From: Candidatus Dietzia intestinigallinarum
GTDB lineage: Bacteria > Actinomycetota > Actinomycetes > Mycobacteriales > Mycobacteriaceae
Direction: 5' to 3'
Length of the DNA: 63,127 nucleotides
NCBI GenBank assembly: GCA_019119875.1
Contig: DWWG01000023.1
Location: 1 to 63,127, forward strand
The notes under the pieces: model-generated
The model's input: the letters and a program-made list of their open reading frames with translations, nothing else
The model's database searches: none
Told to the model about the DNA's origin: nothing
In this document: in pieces, positions 22,143 through 31,008 of the stretch
Position numbering within the stretch: the first letter of the stretch is position 1
How the letters are laid out: each line of letters opens with the position of its first letter
Position numbers and translations under genes: made by a program

Positions 22143-22595
22143 TCAGCGGCGGATCACCATCAACAGCCCGACAACCACCGTCAGCACCAGCCCTCCGGCC
22201 AGCAGGACGGTCGGGGTGATGACCGGGCCGCCGAGGATCGCCCATACGGCCACCGCCATGGAGAGCAGGCCCGCCACGGCCAGGACCGGCGAACCGGCCC
22301 GCTTGCGGTCGGCCACCTCCACGGCGCTCCCGGTGGAACCCGCGGCCGCGCCACCGAGCTCCACCGGCCCCACTCCGAATCCCAGCGGCTGCGGGCTGGA
22401 GAAGCCGGTCCCGTACGGCAGCGGCTCGTACAGCGGCTGCTCGGGCCGCGGCGGCGTGCTGCCGGCCGGGCCGCCGGGTCCCTGAGCGGTGCCCCCGCCA
22501 CTGCCGGCCGGGCCGGTGTCGGTGGGGCGGGTGGCGTCGTCGTCGTCATCGTGGCCGCCGGAGGCGGACAGGGGGGTCGGGTCGATCGTGTTCAT
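22143..22595 (-). CDS. Small membrane protein in the envelope-stress cluster
   Basis: 150 residues. The first 95 are Gly/Pro/Asp-rich and probably disordered in the cytoplasm. Two membrane spans follow (about 103-121 and 128-146), ending in Arg-Arg. I do not recognise a named family. The ATG overlaps the stop of the esrI-like gene by four bases (ATGA), so the two are translationally coupled and probably act together. Confidence 0.75.
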   Translation of the reverse strand: MNTIDPTPLSASGGHDDDDDATRPTDTGPAGSGGGTAQGPGGPAGSTPPRPEQPLYEPLPYGTGFSSPQPLGFGVGPVELGGAAAGSTGSAVEVADRKRAGSPVLAVAGLLSMAVAVWAILGGPVITPTVLLAGGLVLTVVVGLLMVIRR

Positions 22596-23827
22596 CGGGT
22601 CACCTTCACGCTTCCCATCTCGGTGGAGACATCGAGGGTCAGTACGGGGCCGGCGGGGTCCTCGGGCGGGGCCGGGCAGTCGACCCTGCCCACCTCGACG
22701 CGGCAGTTCGCGTCCACCGCGAGCCCCTCGGGCAGCTGCACGCGCACCTCGCCGACCTCGTTGGAGATGCTGTAGGTGCGGTCGCGGTCGAGTTCGAGTC
22801 CGCGCAGATCGACACGGACCGCGCCGAGCTCATGGGTGACCGGGACGTTCAGCTGCTCGGGGGAGGTGATCTCCACCCGCTTCTCGCCGATCGTCTCCCA
22901 CCGCCACTCTGGCACCTGGACGAGTGAGGCCAGCAGCACGAACCCGGCCAGCGGGCCGGCCACCACGAGCAGTCCGTGGCCGCGGCGGGTGAGCGCACCG
23001 ATGATCAGACCGCCGGCCACCACGGCCAGGGCGACCGCGGCGATGCGCGTCGCGTCGAGCCAGACCAGACCGCCGAGCGTGGACAGGCCGGCGGCGACGG
23101 CCGCGGCGATGAGCGCCAGACCTAGCGTGATCATGGTCAGCCGTGACCTGCGTGCGGGCTTGTCCTCGCCGGCGACGTGGATGCCGGGCTCGGGCAGGTC
23201 CCACGCGAAGGGGGCGGCGCCGAGCGGATCCCACGACGGCGGGACCGGTGGACCGTACGGCGCGCCGGGGCCGGAGCCGGGCTCCTGGGACGGGCCGTGG
23301 GCGGCACCGGGGTGGGCCGCTCCGTCCGGGCCGCCGCCGTACCCTGCGCCCGGGGCGCGCGGTGCCGACACCTCGGCCCAGCCGACCGGGGGTTCGGGGG
23401 AGCGTCGGTACAGGCCGTACCAGCCGGCCAGCATCGCCGCGGTCATGAGGAACCCGGCGCCGAGCAGGAAGGTCTGGCCGGAACCGCCGAAGGTGGGTGC
23501 GGAGATGAGGACGACGACGACGAGCGCCACCGCCGTCAGCTTGGAGCCGGACGCCCGGCCCCGCCCTATGAGCGCCTCCCCCTTGGAGACCTCGTCGCCG
23601 GCGGCGCGGAGCAGCAGCCACATCAGCGCATACAGGAACACGCCGGCGCCACCCCAGAGTGCCGTGATGACGAACGCGACGCGGACGAGCACCGGGTCGA
23701 TGCCGTAGCGCCGACCGAATCCGCCACAGACTCCGGCGATCTTGGAATCGTCCGGCGTCCGGACGGGACGGGTCCGCCACAGGGAGCGGAGCTCTGAGGA
23801 CACATCGTGGGTACTCGTGTTGGACAT
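22592..23827 (-). CDS. esrI: PspC-domain membrane protein with LiaF-like C-terminus (EsrI-like)
   Basis: 411 residues. A PspC domain is near the N-terminus (KIAGVCGGFGRRYGIDPVLVRVAF and one span), followed by further membrane spans and a Gly/Pro-rich loop. The C-terminal 85 residues form a LiaF-type beta domain with repeated glutamate-glycine strands (ELGAVRVDL, EVGEVRVQL, EMGSVKVTR). It is divergent from a PspC sensor kinase and a NarL-type regulator, the arrangement I recall for corynebacterial EsrISR, where EsrI inhibits the kinase. The ATG at 23827 starts the conserved part; a longer frame begins at 23860. Confidence 0.82.
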   Translation of the reverse strand: MSNTSTHDVSSELRSLWRTRPVRTPDDSKIAGVCGGFGRRYGIDPVLVRVAFVITALWGGAGVFLYALMWLLLRAAGDEVSKGEALIGRGRASGSKLTAVALVVVVLISAPTFGGSGQTFLLGAGFLMTAAMLAGWYGLYRRSPEPPVGWAEVSAPRAPGAGYGGGPDGAAHPGAAHGPSQEPGSGPGAPYGPPVPPSWDPLGAAPFAWDLPEPGIHVAGEDKPARRSRLTMITLGLALIAAAVAAGLSTLGGLVWLDATRIAAVALAVVAGGLIIGALTRRGHGLLVVAGPLAGFVLLASLVQVPEWRWETIGEKRVEITSPEQLNVPVTHELGAVRVDLRGLELDRDRTYSISNEVGEVRVQLPEGLAVDANCRVEVGRVDCPAPPEDPAGPVLTLDVSTEMGSVKVTR

Positions 23828-23861
23828 GCCTTCATCGTGGTGGTCGCGGGCCGTGGGCACA

Positions 23862-23878
23862 TCAGGGACCGACCCTGA
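23862..23878. promoter_or_regulatory. Inverted repeat in esrI-esrS intergenic region (candidate EsrR operator)
   Basis: TCAGGG, five bases, CCCTGA: perfect 6-bp arms in the 122-base divergent promoter region. A second imperfect inverted repeat, GGGGATCTCGGGGTCATCCCC, is at about 23893-23913. Either could be the binding site of the NarL-type regulator. Confidence 0.4.
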
Positions 23879-23949
23879 TATCCGGACCCCGGGGATCTCG
23901 GGGTCATCCCCCGATGCGGACCCGGGGCCGATCTGTGACCATTGCCTTC

Positions 23950-25323
23950 ATGAGTGAGAATGCGACCGACCCCGTGCCGGCCGGGTCCGCGCGTGCGTCG
24001 GACGCCGAGCCCGCCGCCCGACCGGAGCTGCCGGCCGGGTCCGGGTCCGGGGCCGGGTCCGGGTCGATGTCGGCCGGGAGCGCGCGGCGGGCCGGGCGGC
24101 ACCGGCCGGTGCTGCACGGTGTCCCTGTGCCTCGTCCCCCGTCCGCGGTCGGCTTCCGGTGGTACCCGCGCCTGGCCCGGGACACTCACGCCTCCGTGGT
24201 GGGCGGGGTCTGCGCCGGGCTCGCCGACCATCTGGGGCTCAAGGTCACCCACGTTCGGCTGGCGATGGTTCTGTTGGCCTCCCTCTCCGGCGTCGGGGTG
24301 GCCCTGTACTCGGCCCTGTGGGTCCTGCTGCCCGCCGCCCCGGCCCGCGGGGACGCGCCAGCTGTCGATGCGCGGGAACGTCGCCGCGGCAAGGCACTGG
24401 TCGCCGTCGCGGTGGTGGGCGCCGTGCTGTCGTTCATGATGACCACCGCCACGGGACTGAACATCATCGTCCCCGTCCTGACGGTGGCGCTGGGTGTCGG
24501 GCTCGTCTGGCAGCAGTACGACCGCGGGGGAAAGGTCTCGCCACGGTCCGTCTTCGACTGGGCCCGCGTCACGGCCGGGGCGACCCTCGTCGTCGTCGGC
24601 CTCGCCGTCGTGGTCCTCGGCCAGGTCGAGTTCGCCGCCCTGCGGTCCTCCCTCCTCGCGGTTCTGGCGACCCTCGTCGGCGTGGGGCTGCTCTCGGTGC
24701 CCGTCGGACTGCGGCTGTGGCGTTCGCTCGAGGAGGAGCGCGCCGCGCGCATCCGGGAGGCCGAACGCAGCGACATCGCCTCCCACCTGCATGATTCCGT
24801 CCTGCAGACCCTCGCCCTGATCCAGAAGCGCTCCGACGACCCCGCCCAGGTGTCGCGCCTGGCCCGCCGCCAGGAACGCGAACTGCGGCAGTGGCTGTTC
24901 GGTGCCGGTTCACGCATGTCCTCGGGCGCGGCCAGCGTGGCCGGCGCGGTCGAGGTGATGATCGGCGACCTGGAGGACGCCTACGGGCTGCGCGTCGACC
25001 AAGTCGTGGTGGGCGGCGACTGCCCCGTCGGTGACGCCGAGGAAGCGGTGCTCGGCGCCATCCGTGAAGCCCTGGTCAACGTCGCCAAACACGCCGTCGT
25101 CGACACCGCCGACGTGTTTGTCGAGAACGACGGGCGCGTGCTGAGCGCGTTCGTGCGCGACCGCGGGGCCGGCTTCGACCCGGACGCGGTCGACGGTGAC
25201 AGACACGGTCTCGCGCAGTCGATCCGGCACCGTGTGGAGAGTCGCGGTGGGACGGTCACCGTACGCAGTACGCTCGGGCGGGGGACCGAGATCGGGATCG
25301 AGATGCCGTTGGAGGGCGAATGA
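23950..25323 (+). CDS. esrS: PspC-domain sensor histidine kinase (EsrS-like)
   Basis: 457 residues. Residues 1-65 are low complexity; a PspC domain (VVGGVCAGLADHLGLKVTHVRLAMVLLASL) spans about 75-130, and further membrane spans follow. The HisKA_3 dimerisation helix carries the phospho-acceptor in SHLHDSVLQTLALI (His near 280), and the ATPase has EALVNVAKHA near 373 and a GAGFDPD G-box. It pairs with the response regulator 12 bases downstream. By the EsrISR comparison it would sense cell-envelope damage such as antibiotic stress. An upstream in-frame GTG at 23935 is possible. Confidence 0.87.
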   Translation: MSENATDPVPAGSARASDAEPAARPELPAGSGSGAGSGSMSAGSARRAGRHRPVLHGVPVPRPPSAVGFRWYPRLARDTHASVVGGVCAGLADHLGLKVTHVRLAMVLLASLSGVGVALYSALWVLLPAAPARGDAPAVDARERRRGKALVAVAVVGAVLSFMMTTATGLNIIVPVLTVALGVGLVWQQYDRGGKVSPRSVFDWARVTAGATLVVVGLAVVVLGQVEFAALRSSLLAVLATLVGVGLLSVPVGLRLWRSLEEERAARIREAERSDIASHLHDSVLQTLALIQKRSDDPAQVSRLARRQERELRQWLFGAGSRMSSGAASVAGAVEVMIGDLEDAYGLRVDQVVVGGDCPVGDAEEAVLGAIREALVNVAKHAVVDTADVFVENDGRVLSAFVRDRGAGFDPDAVDGDRHGLAQSIRHRVESRGGTVTVRSTLGRGTEIGIEMPLEGE

Positions 25324-25335
25324 TGCAGGTGCGCG

Positions 25336-26103
25336 ATGGCGGGTGAGTCGGTGGCTTTCGGCGCGGCCGGCGGTGCGGCGGCCGGTGATGCGGCGGGTGG
25401 CTCGGTCGCCGGCGGCGACAAGGCGTGTCGGGTCTTCCTCGTGGACGACCACGCGGTGTTCCGCAGCGGGGTCCGCGCCGAACTGGGAGGCCAGGACGCG
25501 ATCGAGGTGGTCGGGGAGGCCGGCTCCGTGGCCGAGGCTGTGGCCGGCATCGCGCGCGTGCAGCCCGACGTGGTCCTGCTCGACGTCCACATGCCCGACG
25601 GTGGCGGGGTGGCCGTGCTGCGTTCGGTGCTGGGGGCCGCGGAGTCCGGGGGCGAGTCCGCCCACGTGCCGACCTTCCTCGCGCTGAGCGTCTCGGATGC
25701 GGCCGAGGACGTGATCGCCGTGATCCGCTCCGGCGCCCGCGGCTACGTCACCAAGACCATCTCCGGCGACGAGCTCGCCGATGCGGTGCGCCGGGTCGCC
25801 GACGGGGACGCCGTGTTCTCCCCGCGACTGGCCGGCTTTGTGCTGGACGCGTTCGCCCGCGCGGCCCCCGGCCCCGAGGATCGCGGTGAGCCCGTCCACG
25901 ATCCCGAGGTCGACTCGCTCACCCCGCGTGAGAAGGAGGTGTTGCGACTGCTCGCCCGCGGCTACACCTACAAGGAGATCGCCGAGGAGTTGTTCATCTC
26001 GGTCAAGACCGTCGAGACGCACGCCTCCAATGTGTTGCGTAAGACGCAGCAGTCCAACCGGCACGCGCTGACGCGCTGGGCGCAGTCGCGGCACCTCGAC
26101 TGA
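25336..26103 (+). CDS. esrR: NarL/LuxR-family response regulator (EsrR-like)
   Basis: 255 residues. The receiver domain starts VFLVDDHAVFRSGV (about 33-46), with the phosphorylated Asp in VVLLDVHMPDG near 84 and the conserved Lys in YVTKTISG. The C-terminal LuxR-type helix-turn-helix runs from LTPREKEVLRLLARG to VKTVETHASNVLRK (about 193-240). An Ala/Gly-rich N-terminal tail of about 30 residues is unusual. Directly follows the sensor kinase gene; expected to control esrI and its own region. Confidence 0.88.
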   Translation: MAGESVAFGAAGGAAAGDAAGGSVAGGDKACRVFLVDDHAVFRSGVRAELGGQDAIEVVGEAGSVAEAVAGIARVQPDVVLLDVHMPDGGGVAVLRSVLGAAESGGESAHVPTFLALSVSDAAEDVIAVIRSGARGYVTKTISGDELADAVRRVADGDAVFSPRLAGFVLDAFARAAPGPEDRGEPVHDPEVDSLTPREKEVLRLLARGYTYKEIAEELFISVKTVETHASNVLRKTQQSNRHALTRWAQSRHLD

Positions 26104-26135
26104 TCGCTGCCCGGCCCGCACCGGCCCGCGCCCGC

Positions 26136-26141
26136 TACTGT
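26136..26141 (+). promoter_or_regulatory. -10 box of leaderless SGNH hydrolase gene
   Basis: TACTGT followed by six bases and the GTG at 26148. Fits the leaderless TANNNT pattern. Confidence 0.5.
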
Positions 26142-26147
26142 GACGTC

Positions 26148-26795
26148 GTGAGCGAACCCCGCGACCTGCCCGTGTGCATCATCGGCGACTCGTTCGTGGC
26201 CGGCTACGGCGACGAGACCGGCCGCGGCTGGACCGCGCTCCTGGTGGAAGCAGCCGCCCGTGAGGACCTGCATCTGCACGTCACGAACGCGGGCATCGGC
26301 GGGGACACCTCGGAGATGATCCTGGCCCGCTGGGACGAGGTCGACCGGCGTCGGGCCGCGTTTCCGACCACCGCCGTGATCGCCGAGTTCGGGGTCAACG
26401 ACGTCATGCATGTCGCGGGGGCCGAGTCCGGTGTCGAGGTCGAACGGGTCGATGAGGCGGGTACTGTCGCGGCGCTGCGCGGCATGATCGCCCGGGCCCC
26501 GGAGGGCCGTTTCCTGGTGGTGGGCCCGCCGCCGGTCCTGTGGGACGAGGTGAGTGCGCGCGCCGCGGCCCGGGCGGAGGCGATCGCGTCCGTGTGCGCC
26601 GGGGCCGGGGTCCCGTTCGTGCCGACCTTCGACGCGCTGCGGCCCGGCGGGGCGTGGATGCGTGAGGTGGCCGCGGGGGACGGCGCGCACCCCGGGCCCG
26701 GTGGATACGCGCAGTTCGCGGAGGCGATCACCCGCCCGGTCCTGGACTGGCTGCACGCTCTTCCGGACGTCGAGCCAGGCTGGGCCCCGAGCTGA
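26148..26795 (+). CDS. SGNH/GDSL-family hydrolase
   Basis: 215-residue esterase or lipase of the SGNH fold. Block I is GDSF with the nucleophile Ser15, block II has the Gly of NAGIGGDTS, block III is GVND near 82-85, and block V is DGAHPG near 178-183 with the catalytic Asp and His. No signal peptide is seen, so it is probably cytoplasmic. The substrate cannot be told. It is leaderless by its TACTGT box. A weak hairpin is found downstream. Confidence 0.88.
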   Translation: MSEPRDLPVCIIGDSFVAGYGDETGRGWTALLVEAAAREDLHLHVTNAGIGGDTSEMILARWDEVDRRRAAFPTTAVIAEFGVNDVMHVAGAESGVEVERVDEAGTVAALRGMIARAPEGRFLVVGPPPVLWDEVSARAAARAEAIASVCAGAGVPFVPTFDALRPGGAWMREVAAGDGAHPGPGGYAQFAEAITRPVLDWLHALPDVEPGWAPS

Positions 26796-26841
26796 CTCGG
26801 GGGGGTGAGGACTGACCGCTGCTCCGACACCCGGGCCGGTC

Positions 26842-26871
26842 GGACCGGGCCCTGATCGAGCCGGCCGGTCC
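26842..26871 (+). terminator. Possible terminator after the SGNH hydrolase gene
   Basis: GGACCGG pairs with CCGGTCC across 16 bases that can partly pair as well. No T-tract. The rest of the gap up to 26991 shows no gene. Confidence 0.35.
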
Positions 26872-26991
26872 TGCTCCTGCGAGCTGAACACCCCCTGAAC
26901 CCCGGCCGCCTTCCTCCGGTTGAAGCCACCGCGCTGATGAGTAGCGTGGAGTACGTCGCACGCCCCGGTGCGGCGGGAGGAGAGTGGTTGC

Positions 26992-27138
26992 ATGGTGAAT
27001 CCGCAGAACTCTGACCACGCCCAGAACGAGTCCGACGAGAAGGACGAGCGGGACAACCGCCCCGAGTCGAAGGACGAGTTGGCCGACGAGTGGGGCGAGG
27101 AGTCGTTCCCGGCCAGTGACCCGCCCGGAGCGCCCTGA
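26992..27138 (+). CDS. Small acidic protein with SFPASDPP motif
   Basis: 48 residues, highly acidic and hydrophilic (MVNPQNSDHAQNESDEK at the start), ending in WGEESFPASDPPGAP. The SFPASDPP signature occurs in many small uncharacterised bacterial proteins. GGGAGGAG lies about 10 bases upstream of the ATG, which supports translation. It is convergent with ldh, two bases apart. Function is unknown. Confidence 0.7.
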   Translation: MVNPQNSDHAQNESDEKDERDNRPESKDELADEWGEESFPASDPPGAP

Positions 27139-27140
27139 CT

Positions 27141-28094
27141 TCAGCGCAGGTCCTCGAACTGCTCCGACACCGCCCGCAGTGCATCCGCGCTGCGGGCGAA
27201 TTGTTTCTGTTCGGTCTCGTCGAGTTCCAGTTCCACCACCCTCTGCACGCCGGTCCGCCCGATCACGGCGGGCACGCCGATGTAGATGCCCTCCTGTCCG
27301 TATTCGCCCCGCAGCAGGGTCGAGACGGGCAGTGACACCTGTTCGTTGCGCAGGATCGCGCGCGTGATGCGCGCCAGCCCCATGCCGATGCCGTAGCTGG
27401 TCGAGCCCTTGGAGTCGATGATCCGGTAGGCGGCGTCCCTGGTCTCGGTGAAGATCTGGGTGAGTCGCTCCCGCTTGGCCGGGTCTCCCTCGAGGTCGCG
27501 TCGCAGGGGCACCCCGGAGACGTTGGCGGAGGAGAAGACGGGCAGTTCGGTGTCGCCGTGTTCGCCGATGATCGAGGCGTGCACGCTCATGGGGGCGACG
27601 CCGTAGTGCTCGCCGAGCATGAACCGGAACCGTGCGGAGTCGAGAACGGTGCCGGAGCCGATCACCTGGCTCGGGGGCAGCCCGGAGTAGCGCCAGGCGG
27701 CCTGGGTGAGGATGTCGACGGGGTTGGTGGCGACCAGCAGGATGCCGTCGAAGCCGGTCGCCATCACGTCACCGACGATTTTTTCGAACAGTGTCATGTT
27801 CTTGCCGACGAGGTCGATTCGGGTCTCGCCGGGCTTCTGGGCGGCACCGGCGCAGATCACGACCATGGTGGCCTCGGTGCAGTCGGAGTAGGTGCCCTCG
27901 GTGACGAGGGTGGGGGAGGGCGCCCAGACGACGCCGTGGTTGAGGTCCATGACCTCGCCGACGAGCTTGTCATGGTCGATGTCGATGATCGCCAGGTGGT
28001 CGGCCAGACCCTGGTTGACCAGGGCGTACGCGTATGCGATGCCCACGTCCCCGGCGCCGATGAGCACGATGCGGTTCCCGATGGAGGCCTTCAT
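27141..28094 (-). CDS. ldh: L-lactate dehydrogenase
   Basis: NAD-dependent interconversion of pyruvate and L-lactate. 317 residues. The nucleotide motif GAGDVG is at 13-18, followed by the Asp of IIDIDHDK, the ATNPVDILT segment and the catalytic His in IIGEHGDTE near 178. The ATG at 28094 was chosen because a TACTCT -10 box ends eight bases before it; a GTG six bases further upstream would lie almost against that box. Single gene on its strand. Confidence 0.95.
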   Translation of the reverse strand: MKASIGNRIVLIGAGDVGIAYAYALVNQGLADHLAIIDIDHDKLVGEVMDLNHGVVWAPSPTLVTEGTYSDCTEATMVVICAGAAQKPGETRIDLVGKNMTLFEKIVGDVMATGFDGILLVATNPVDILTQAAWRYSGLPPSQVIGSGTVLDSARFRFMLGEHYGVAPMSVHASIIGEHGDTELPVFSSANVSGVPLRRDLEGDPAKRERLTQIFTETRDAAYRIIDSKGSTSYGIGMGLARITRAILRNEQVSLPVSTLLRGEYGQEGIYIGVPAVIGRTGVQRVVELELDETEQKQFARSADALRAVSEQFEDLR

Positions 28095-28102
28095 GGTCAC
28101 CG

Positions 28103-28108
28103 AGAGTA
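28103..28108 (-). promoter_or_regulatory. -10 box of leaderless ldh promoter
   Basis: TACTCT on the minus strand, eight bases before the ldh ATG at 28094. Confidence 0.55.
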
Positions 28109-28246
28109 GATCCCCGGTGTGACATCGGGGGTGGAGTCCGGGTGAACAGCGGGATCGACGACGACAACGACGACGACCCCCACACCGGGCCGTCGTGCGT
28201 CATCGGTGTTTGTCGTTCCGGGGGCCGAGGGCGACGAAAACCCTTC

Positions 28247-28262
28247 TCGAACGGGAGTTCTT
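28247..28262. promoter_or_regulatory. LexA box 1 upstream of imuA'
   Basis: TCGAAC-GGGA-GTTCTT, two mismatches to the actinobacterial SOS box TCGAAC-N4-GTTCGA. The interval 28109-28361 between ldh and imuA' carries only this and the second box; no gene is supported there. Confidence 0.6.
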
Positions 28263-28301
28263 GCATCATGTCGTACTCGTGGTGTTCACTGGTCGTCATC
28301 G

Positions 28302-28317
28302 TCGAAAGACGGTTCGA
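28302..28317. promoter_or_regulatory. LexA box 2 upstream of imuA'
   Basis: TCGAAA-GACG-GTTCGA, one mismatch to the palindromic SOS consensus, ending 44 bases before the imuA' ATG. With box 1, 55 bases away, it supports double LexA control of imuA'-imuB. Confidence 0.85.
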
Positions 28318-28361
28318 TTTGCGCGTTGGCGGCGTGTCGCCCGTGGCGGGAGGTTGTGGTG

Positions 28362-29252
28362 ATGGTAGTGCGGGGTTCTGCTGTCGGCCGTTCGGGTGTG
28401 GATCTGTCGGAGCTCGACACGGCTGATCGGGTTGCTGAACTGCGGCGTCGACTGGCCTCCATGCCCGGCGGGGGGCGTCCGGCCGCTGCCCGGTCGCGTC
28501 CGGGTGTCGCGGCCTTCCCGTCGCCCGGGGGTGCGGGGACGGCTGAGGCCACAGGGCCCTCCGTGGGCGCTTCGGCGGCCCCGGGGGCGGCGGTCATCTC
28601 GACGGGCCCGGCTCCTGTGCCCGAGCAGTCGGGGGCTGCCGCGGGTCCCGCGTCTGCTGCGTCTGCTGCGTCTGCTGCGGGGGCCGTGCCGTCGGCGGCA
28701 CCGGAGGCTCCCGCGGTGGCGGGGGTTCCCGTGCCGGCGTCCGTGGCCGGACTGCTGCCGGGGGGTGTGCTGCCCGCGGGGCAGGTCACGGCGGTCGCCG
28801 GCAGTGCCACCCTCCGGGTCGGCCTGCTGGCCGCGGCCACGGCGGCCGGTGTCCGGTGTGCGGTCGTGGGCTGGCCGGAACTCGGGGTGGCGGCTGTGGC
28901 TGAACAGGGCGGCCGGCTGGACTGCCTGGCTCTGGTCCCGGATCCCGGTCCGGACCCGGGGGCGGTCGCCTCCGTGCTCATCGACGGGCTGGATCTGGTC
29001 CTGCTCGGGCCGGGGGTCGCGGCGGTGGCCCCCTCGCGGGCCCGGGTGCTCGCCAGCCGGGTGCGGGCCGCGGGGGCGGTGCTGCTCGTGGGGCCCGGAT
29101 GGCCCGGGGCGGAGCTCACTCTGGCGGGTCGGCACTGTCACTACGGTGGGTTGGGTGCGGGAGCGGGCCGGTTGGCCTCGGTCTCCACCGTGGTGCGCTG
29201 TTCCGGTCGGGCCTTCCCCGACCGGACCGCGGAATGGGTGGCGGCGGGATGA
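28362..29252 (+). CDS. imuA': SOS mutasome accessory protein ImuA'
   Basis: 296-residue actinobacterial ImuA' protein, a degenerate RecA-like protein that works with ImuB and DnaE2 in damage-induced mutagenesis. It has an N-terminal helix (ADRVAELRRRLASM), a long Ala/Pro-rich linker, then LLPGGVLPAGQVTAVAGS, a P-loop-like region lacking a clean Walker A. The ATG at 28362 has GGGAGG about 8 bases upstream; the 52 codons further upstream run through the LexA boxes and are not coding. The stop overlaps the imuB ATG (ATGA). Confidence 0.85.
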   Translation: MVVRGSAVGRSGVDLSELDTADRVAELRRRLASMPGGGRPAAARSRPGVAAFPSPGGAGTAEATGPSVGASAAPGAAVISTGPAPVPEQSGAAAGPASAASAASAAGAVPSAAPEAPAVAGVPVPASVAGLLPGGVLPAGQVTAVAGSATLRVGLLAAATAAGVRCAVVGWPELGVAAVAEQGGRLDCLALVPDPGPDPGAVASVLIDGLDLVLLGPGVAAVAPSRARVLASRVRAAGAVLLVGPGWPGAELTLAGRHCHYGGLGAGAGRLASVSTVVRCSGRAFPDRTAEWVAAG

Positions 29253-30901
29253 GCGCCCGGGTCATGGCGGTGTGGTGCCCGGACTGGCCGGCGGTCGCGG
29301 CGGCCCGGGCCGAGGGGCACGGTCTGCATCTGCCGTTGGCGGTCGTCGGGCCGCGTGGTGTGCTCGCGTGCAACGCGGTCGCGCGGGCGGTCGGCGTGCG
29401 CCGTGGTCTCCGTCGCCGCGAAGCGCAGTTCCGGTGTCCCGAACTCGTGGTGGTCGCGGCGGATGAGGCCCGTGACGCCGCGTGGTTCGAGCCCGTGGTG
29501 CAGGCGCTGGATGCGGTGGTCCCGGGCATAGAGGTGCTGCGGCCCGGGTTGTTCGTGTTCTCCGCGGGCGGGGCGCTGCGTTTCCACGGCGGGGTGGAGG
29601 AGGTCGTCACCCGGGTCGTGGACGCGGTCGCGGCGGCCGGGGTGGAATGCCAGGTCGGGCTCGCGGACGAGCTGCCCACGGCGGTGCTCGCGGCCCGCGG
29701 GTCGGCCTTGCTCGAGCCGGGTGGGGACGCCGACTATCTGGCGGATCTGCCGGTGGGGGCGCTCGTGGTGGAGCCGGCGCTGGGGGATCTTCAGGTGCTC
29801 TCCGAGCTGGTGGGGCTCCTGCGTCGGCTCGGGGTGCGGACGATCGGCGATTTCGCCGGCATCGCACCCCGGGACGTGGCCACCCGCTTCGGTGAGGCGG
29901 GAGCCGTCGCGCACCGCATCGCCCGGGCGGTGCCGTGGCGTCCGCCGTCGGTGACCCCGGTACCGACCGGGTCCGCGGTCGAGCACCGGTGTGACCCGCC
30001 GCTCGAGCGGGTCGACGAGGCGGCGTTCCTCGGCCGGCGGTTGGCGGGCGAGTTGCACGAGACGCTCGCCGCGGCGGGTGTGTCCTGCCTGCGGCTGTCC
30101 ATCACCGCTCGCGTGGAGGACGGTCGGGAGGTCAACCGAGTGTGGCGGTGCTCGGCGCCACTGACCCCGGAGGGCACGGCCGACCGGCTGCGTTGGCAGT
30201 TGGAGGGGTGGCTCACCGGCACCGCGCTCTCCGGCGGGGCCGGGGGAGCGGTCACCGCGCTGGTCCTCGAGCCGGTGGAGGTCGTTCCCGCCGGTCACGT
30301 GCAGGAGGGGTTGTGGGGCGAGGCGGGACTGGCCGAGGCCCGGGTCCACCGCGCCCTCGTCCGGGTGCAGGGACTGCTCGGCCCGGAGGCGGTGCGCATC
30401 CCCGTGGAGGCGGGTGGGCGGGGGCCTGCCGAGCGGGTGCGGTCGCTGCCGTACGGTGACGCCCCCGCCTCGCCCGCTGCCCGGGGGCCGTGGCCGGGTG
30501 CGTTGCCGGCGCCGTCGCCGTCGGTGGTGTGGCCGGGGCCGGGCTATCAGCTGGAGATCCGCGAGAACTCCGATCCCGGGGCCGCCGTCGCGACGCGGGT
30601 CCCCCTGACCGGGGGAGTCCTGCTGCGTACCGGGGTCGGGAGCCTCGTCGGGGTGACGCCACGGGGTCTGCTCAGCGGTCGGCCCGCCGTCGTCGAGGTG
30701 GGTGGGCGGTGCTGCCCGCTTCTCGGCTGGTCGCGTCCGTGGCCTGTCGACGAGGCCTGGTGGGAGCCGGCTCCCGGGGGCGGGGTCCGGCGGCCCCGGG
30801 CCCGGATACAGGTCGTCCCCGAGCGGGCGGCCGCACTGCTGCTGTGCCGCCCGCTCGGGGACGAACCCGGGGCGTGGGATGTCGAGGGGGTCTACGAGTG
30901 A
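29249..30901 (+). CDS. imuB: Y-family DNA polymerase-like protein ImuB
   Basis: 550 residues, usual for ImuB. It begins ARVMAVWCPDWPAVAAARAEG, the ImuB version of the Y-family palm, without the catalytic acidic pair, so it is not expected to polymerise by itself but to link ImuA' and DnaE2 to the beta clamp. A helix-hairpin-helix part (LRRLGVRTIGDFAGI) and a little-finger-like C-terminal half are present. Translationally coupled to imuA' by a 4-base overlap. Low-complexity repeats follow the stop. Confidence 0.9.
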   Translation: MSARVMAVWCPDWPAVAAARAEGHGLHLPLAVVGPRGVLACNAVARAVGVRRGLRRREAQFRCPELVVVAADEARDAAWFEPVVQALDAVVPGIEVLRPGLFVFSAGGALRFHGGVEEVVTRVVDAVAAAGVECQVGLADELPTAVLAARGSALLEPGGDADYLADLPVGALVVEPALGDLQVLSELVGLLRRLGVRTIGDFAGIAPRDVATRFGEAGAVAHRIARAVPWRPPSVTPVPTGSAVEHRCDPPLERVDEAAFLGRRLAGELHETLAAAGVSCLRLSITARVEDGREVNRVWRCSAPLTPEGTADRLRWQLEGWLTGTALSGGAGGAVTALVLEPVEVVPAGHVQEGLWGEAGLAEARVHRALVRVQGLLGPEAVRIPVEAGGRGPAERVRSLPYGDAPASPAARGPWPGALPAPSPSVVWPGPGYQLEIRENSDPGAAVATRVPLTGGVLLRTGVGSLVGVTPRGLLSGRPAVVEVGGRCCPLLGWSRPWPVDEAWWEPAPGGGVRRPRARIQVVPERAAALLLCRPLGDEPGAWDVEGVYE

Positions 30902-30922
30902 ACCGTCAGGGAACCCTCCCCG

Positions 30923-31008
30923 CTGTGTCCGCTGCGCCCGCGACCGCTGCGCCCGTGTCCGCCGCGCCTGTGACCGCTGTGTCCGCAACCGTTGCGGCCG
31001 CGCGGGAC
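30923..31008. repeat. Degenerate GC repeat after imuB
   Basis: About 86 bases built from variants of CCGCTGCGCCCG and CCGCTGTGTCCG with 12- to 18-base spacing, filling most of the gap between the imuB stop and the convergent lipoprotein gene. No hairpin terminator stands out. Confidence 0.7.

Noticed and set aside
28142..28361. Small ORF starting [12 protein letters not shown] between ldh and imuA'
   Set aside because: Runs through both LexA boxes and into imuA' in another frame; low-complexity start and no ribosome binding site.
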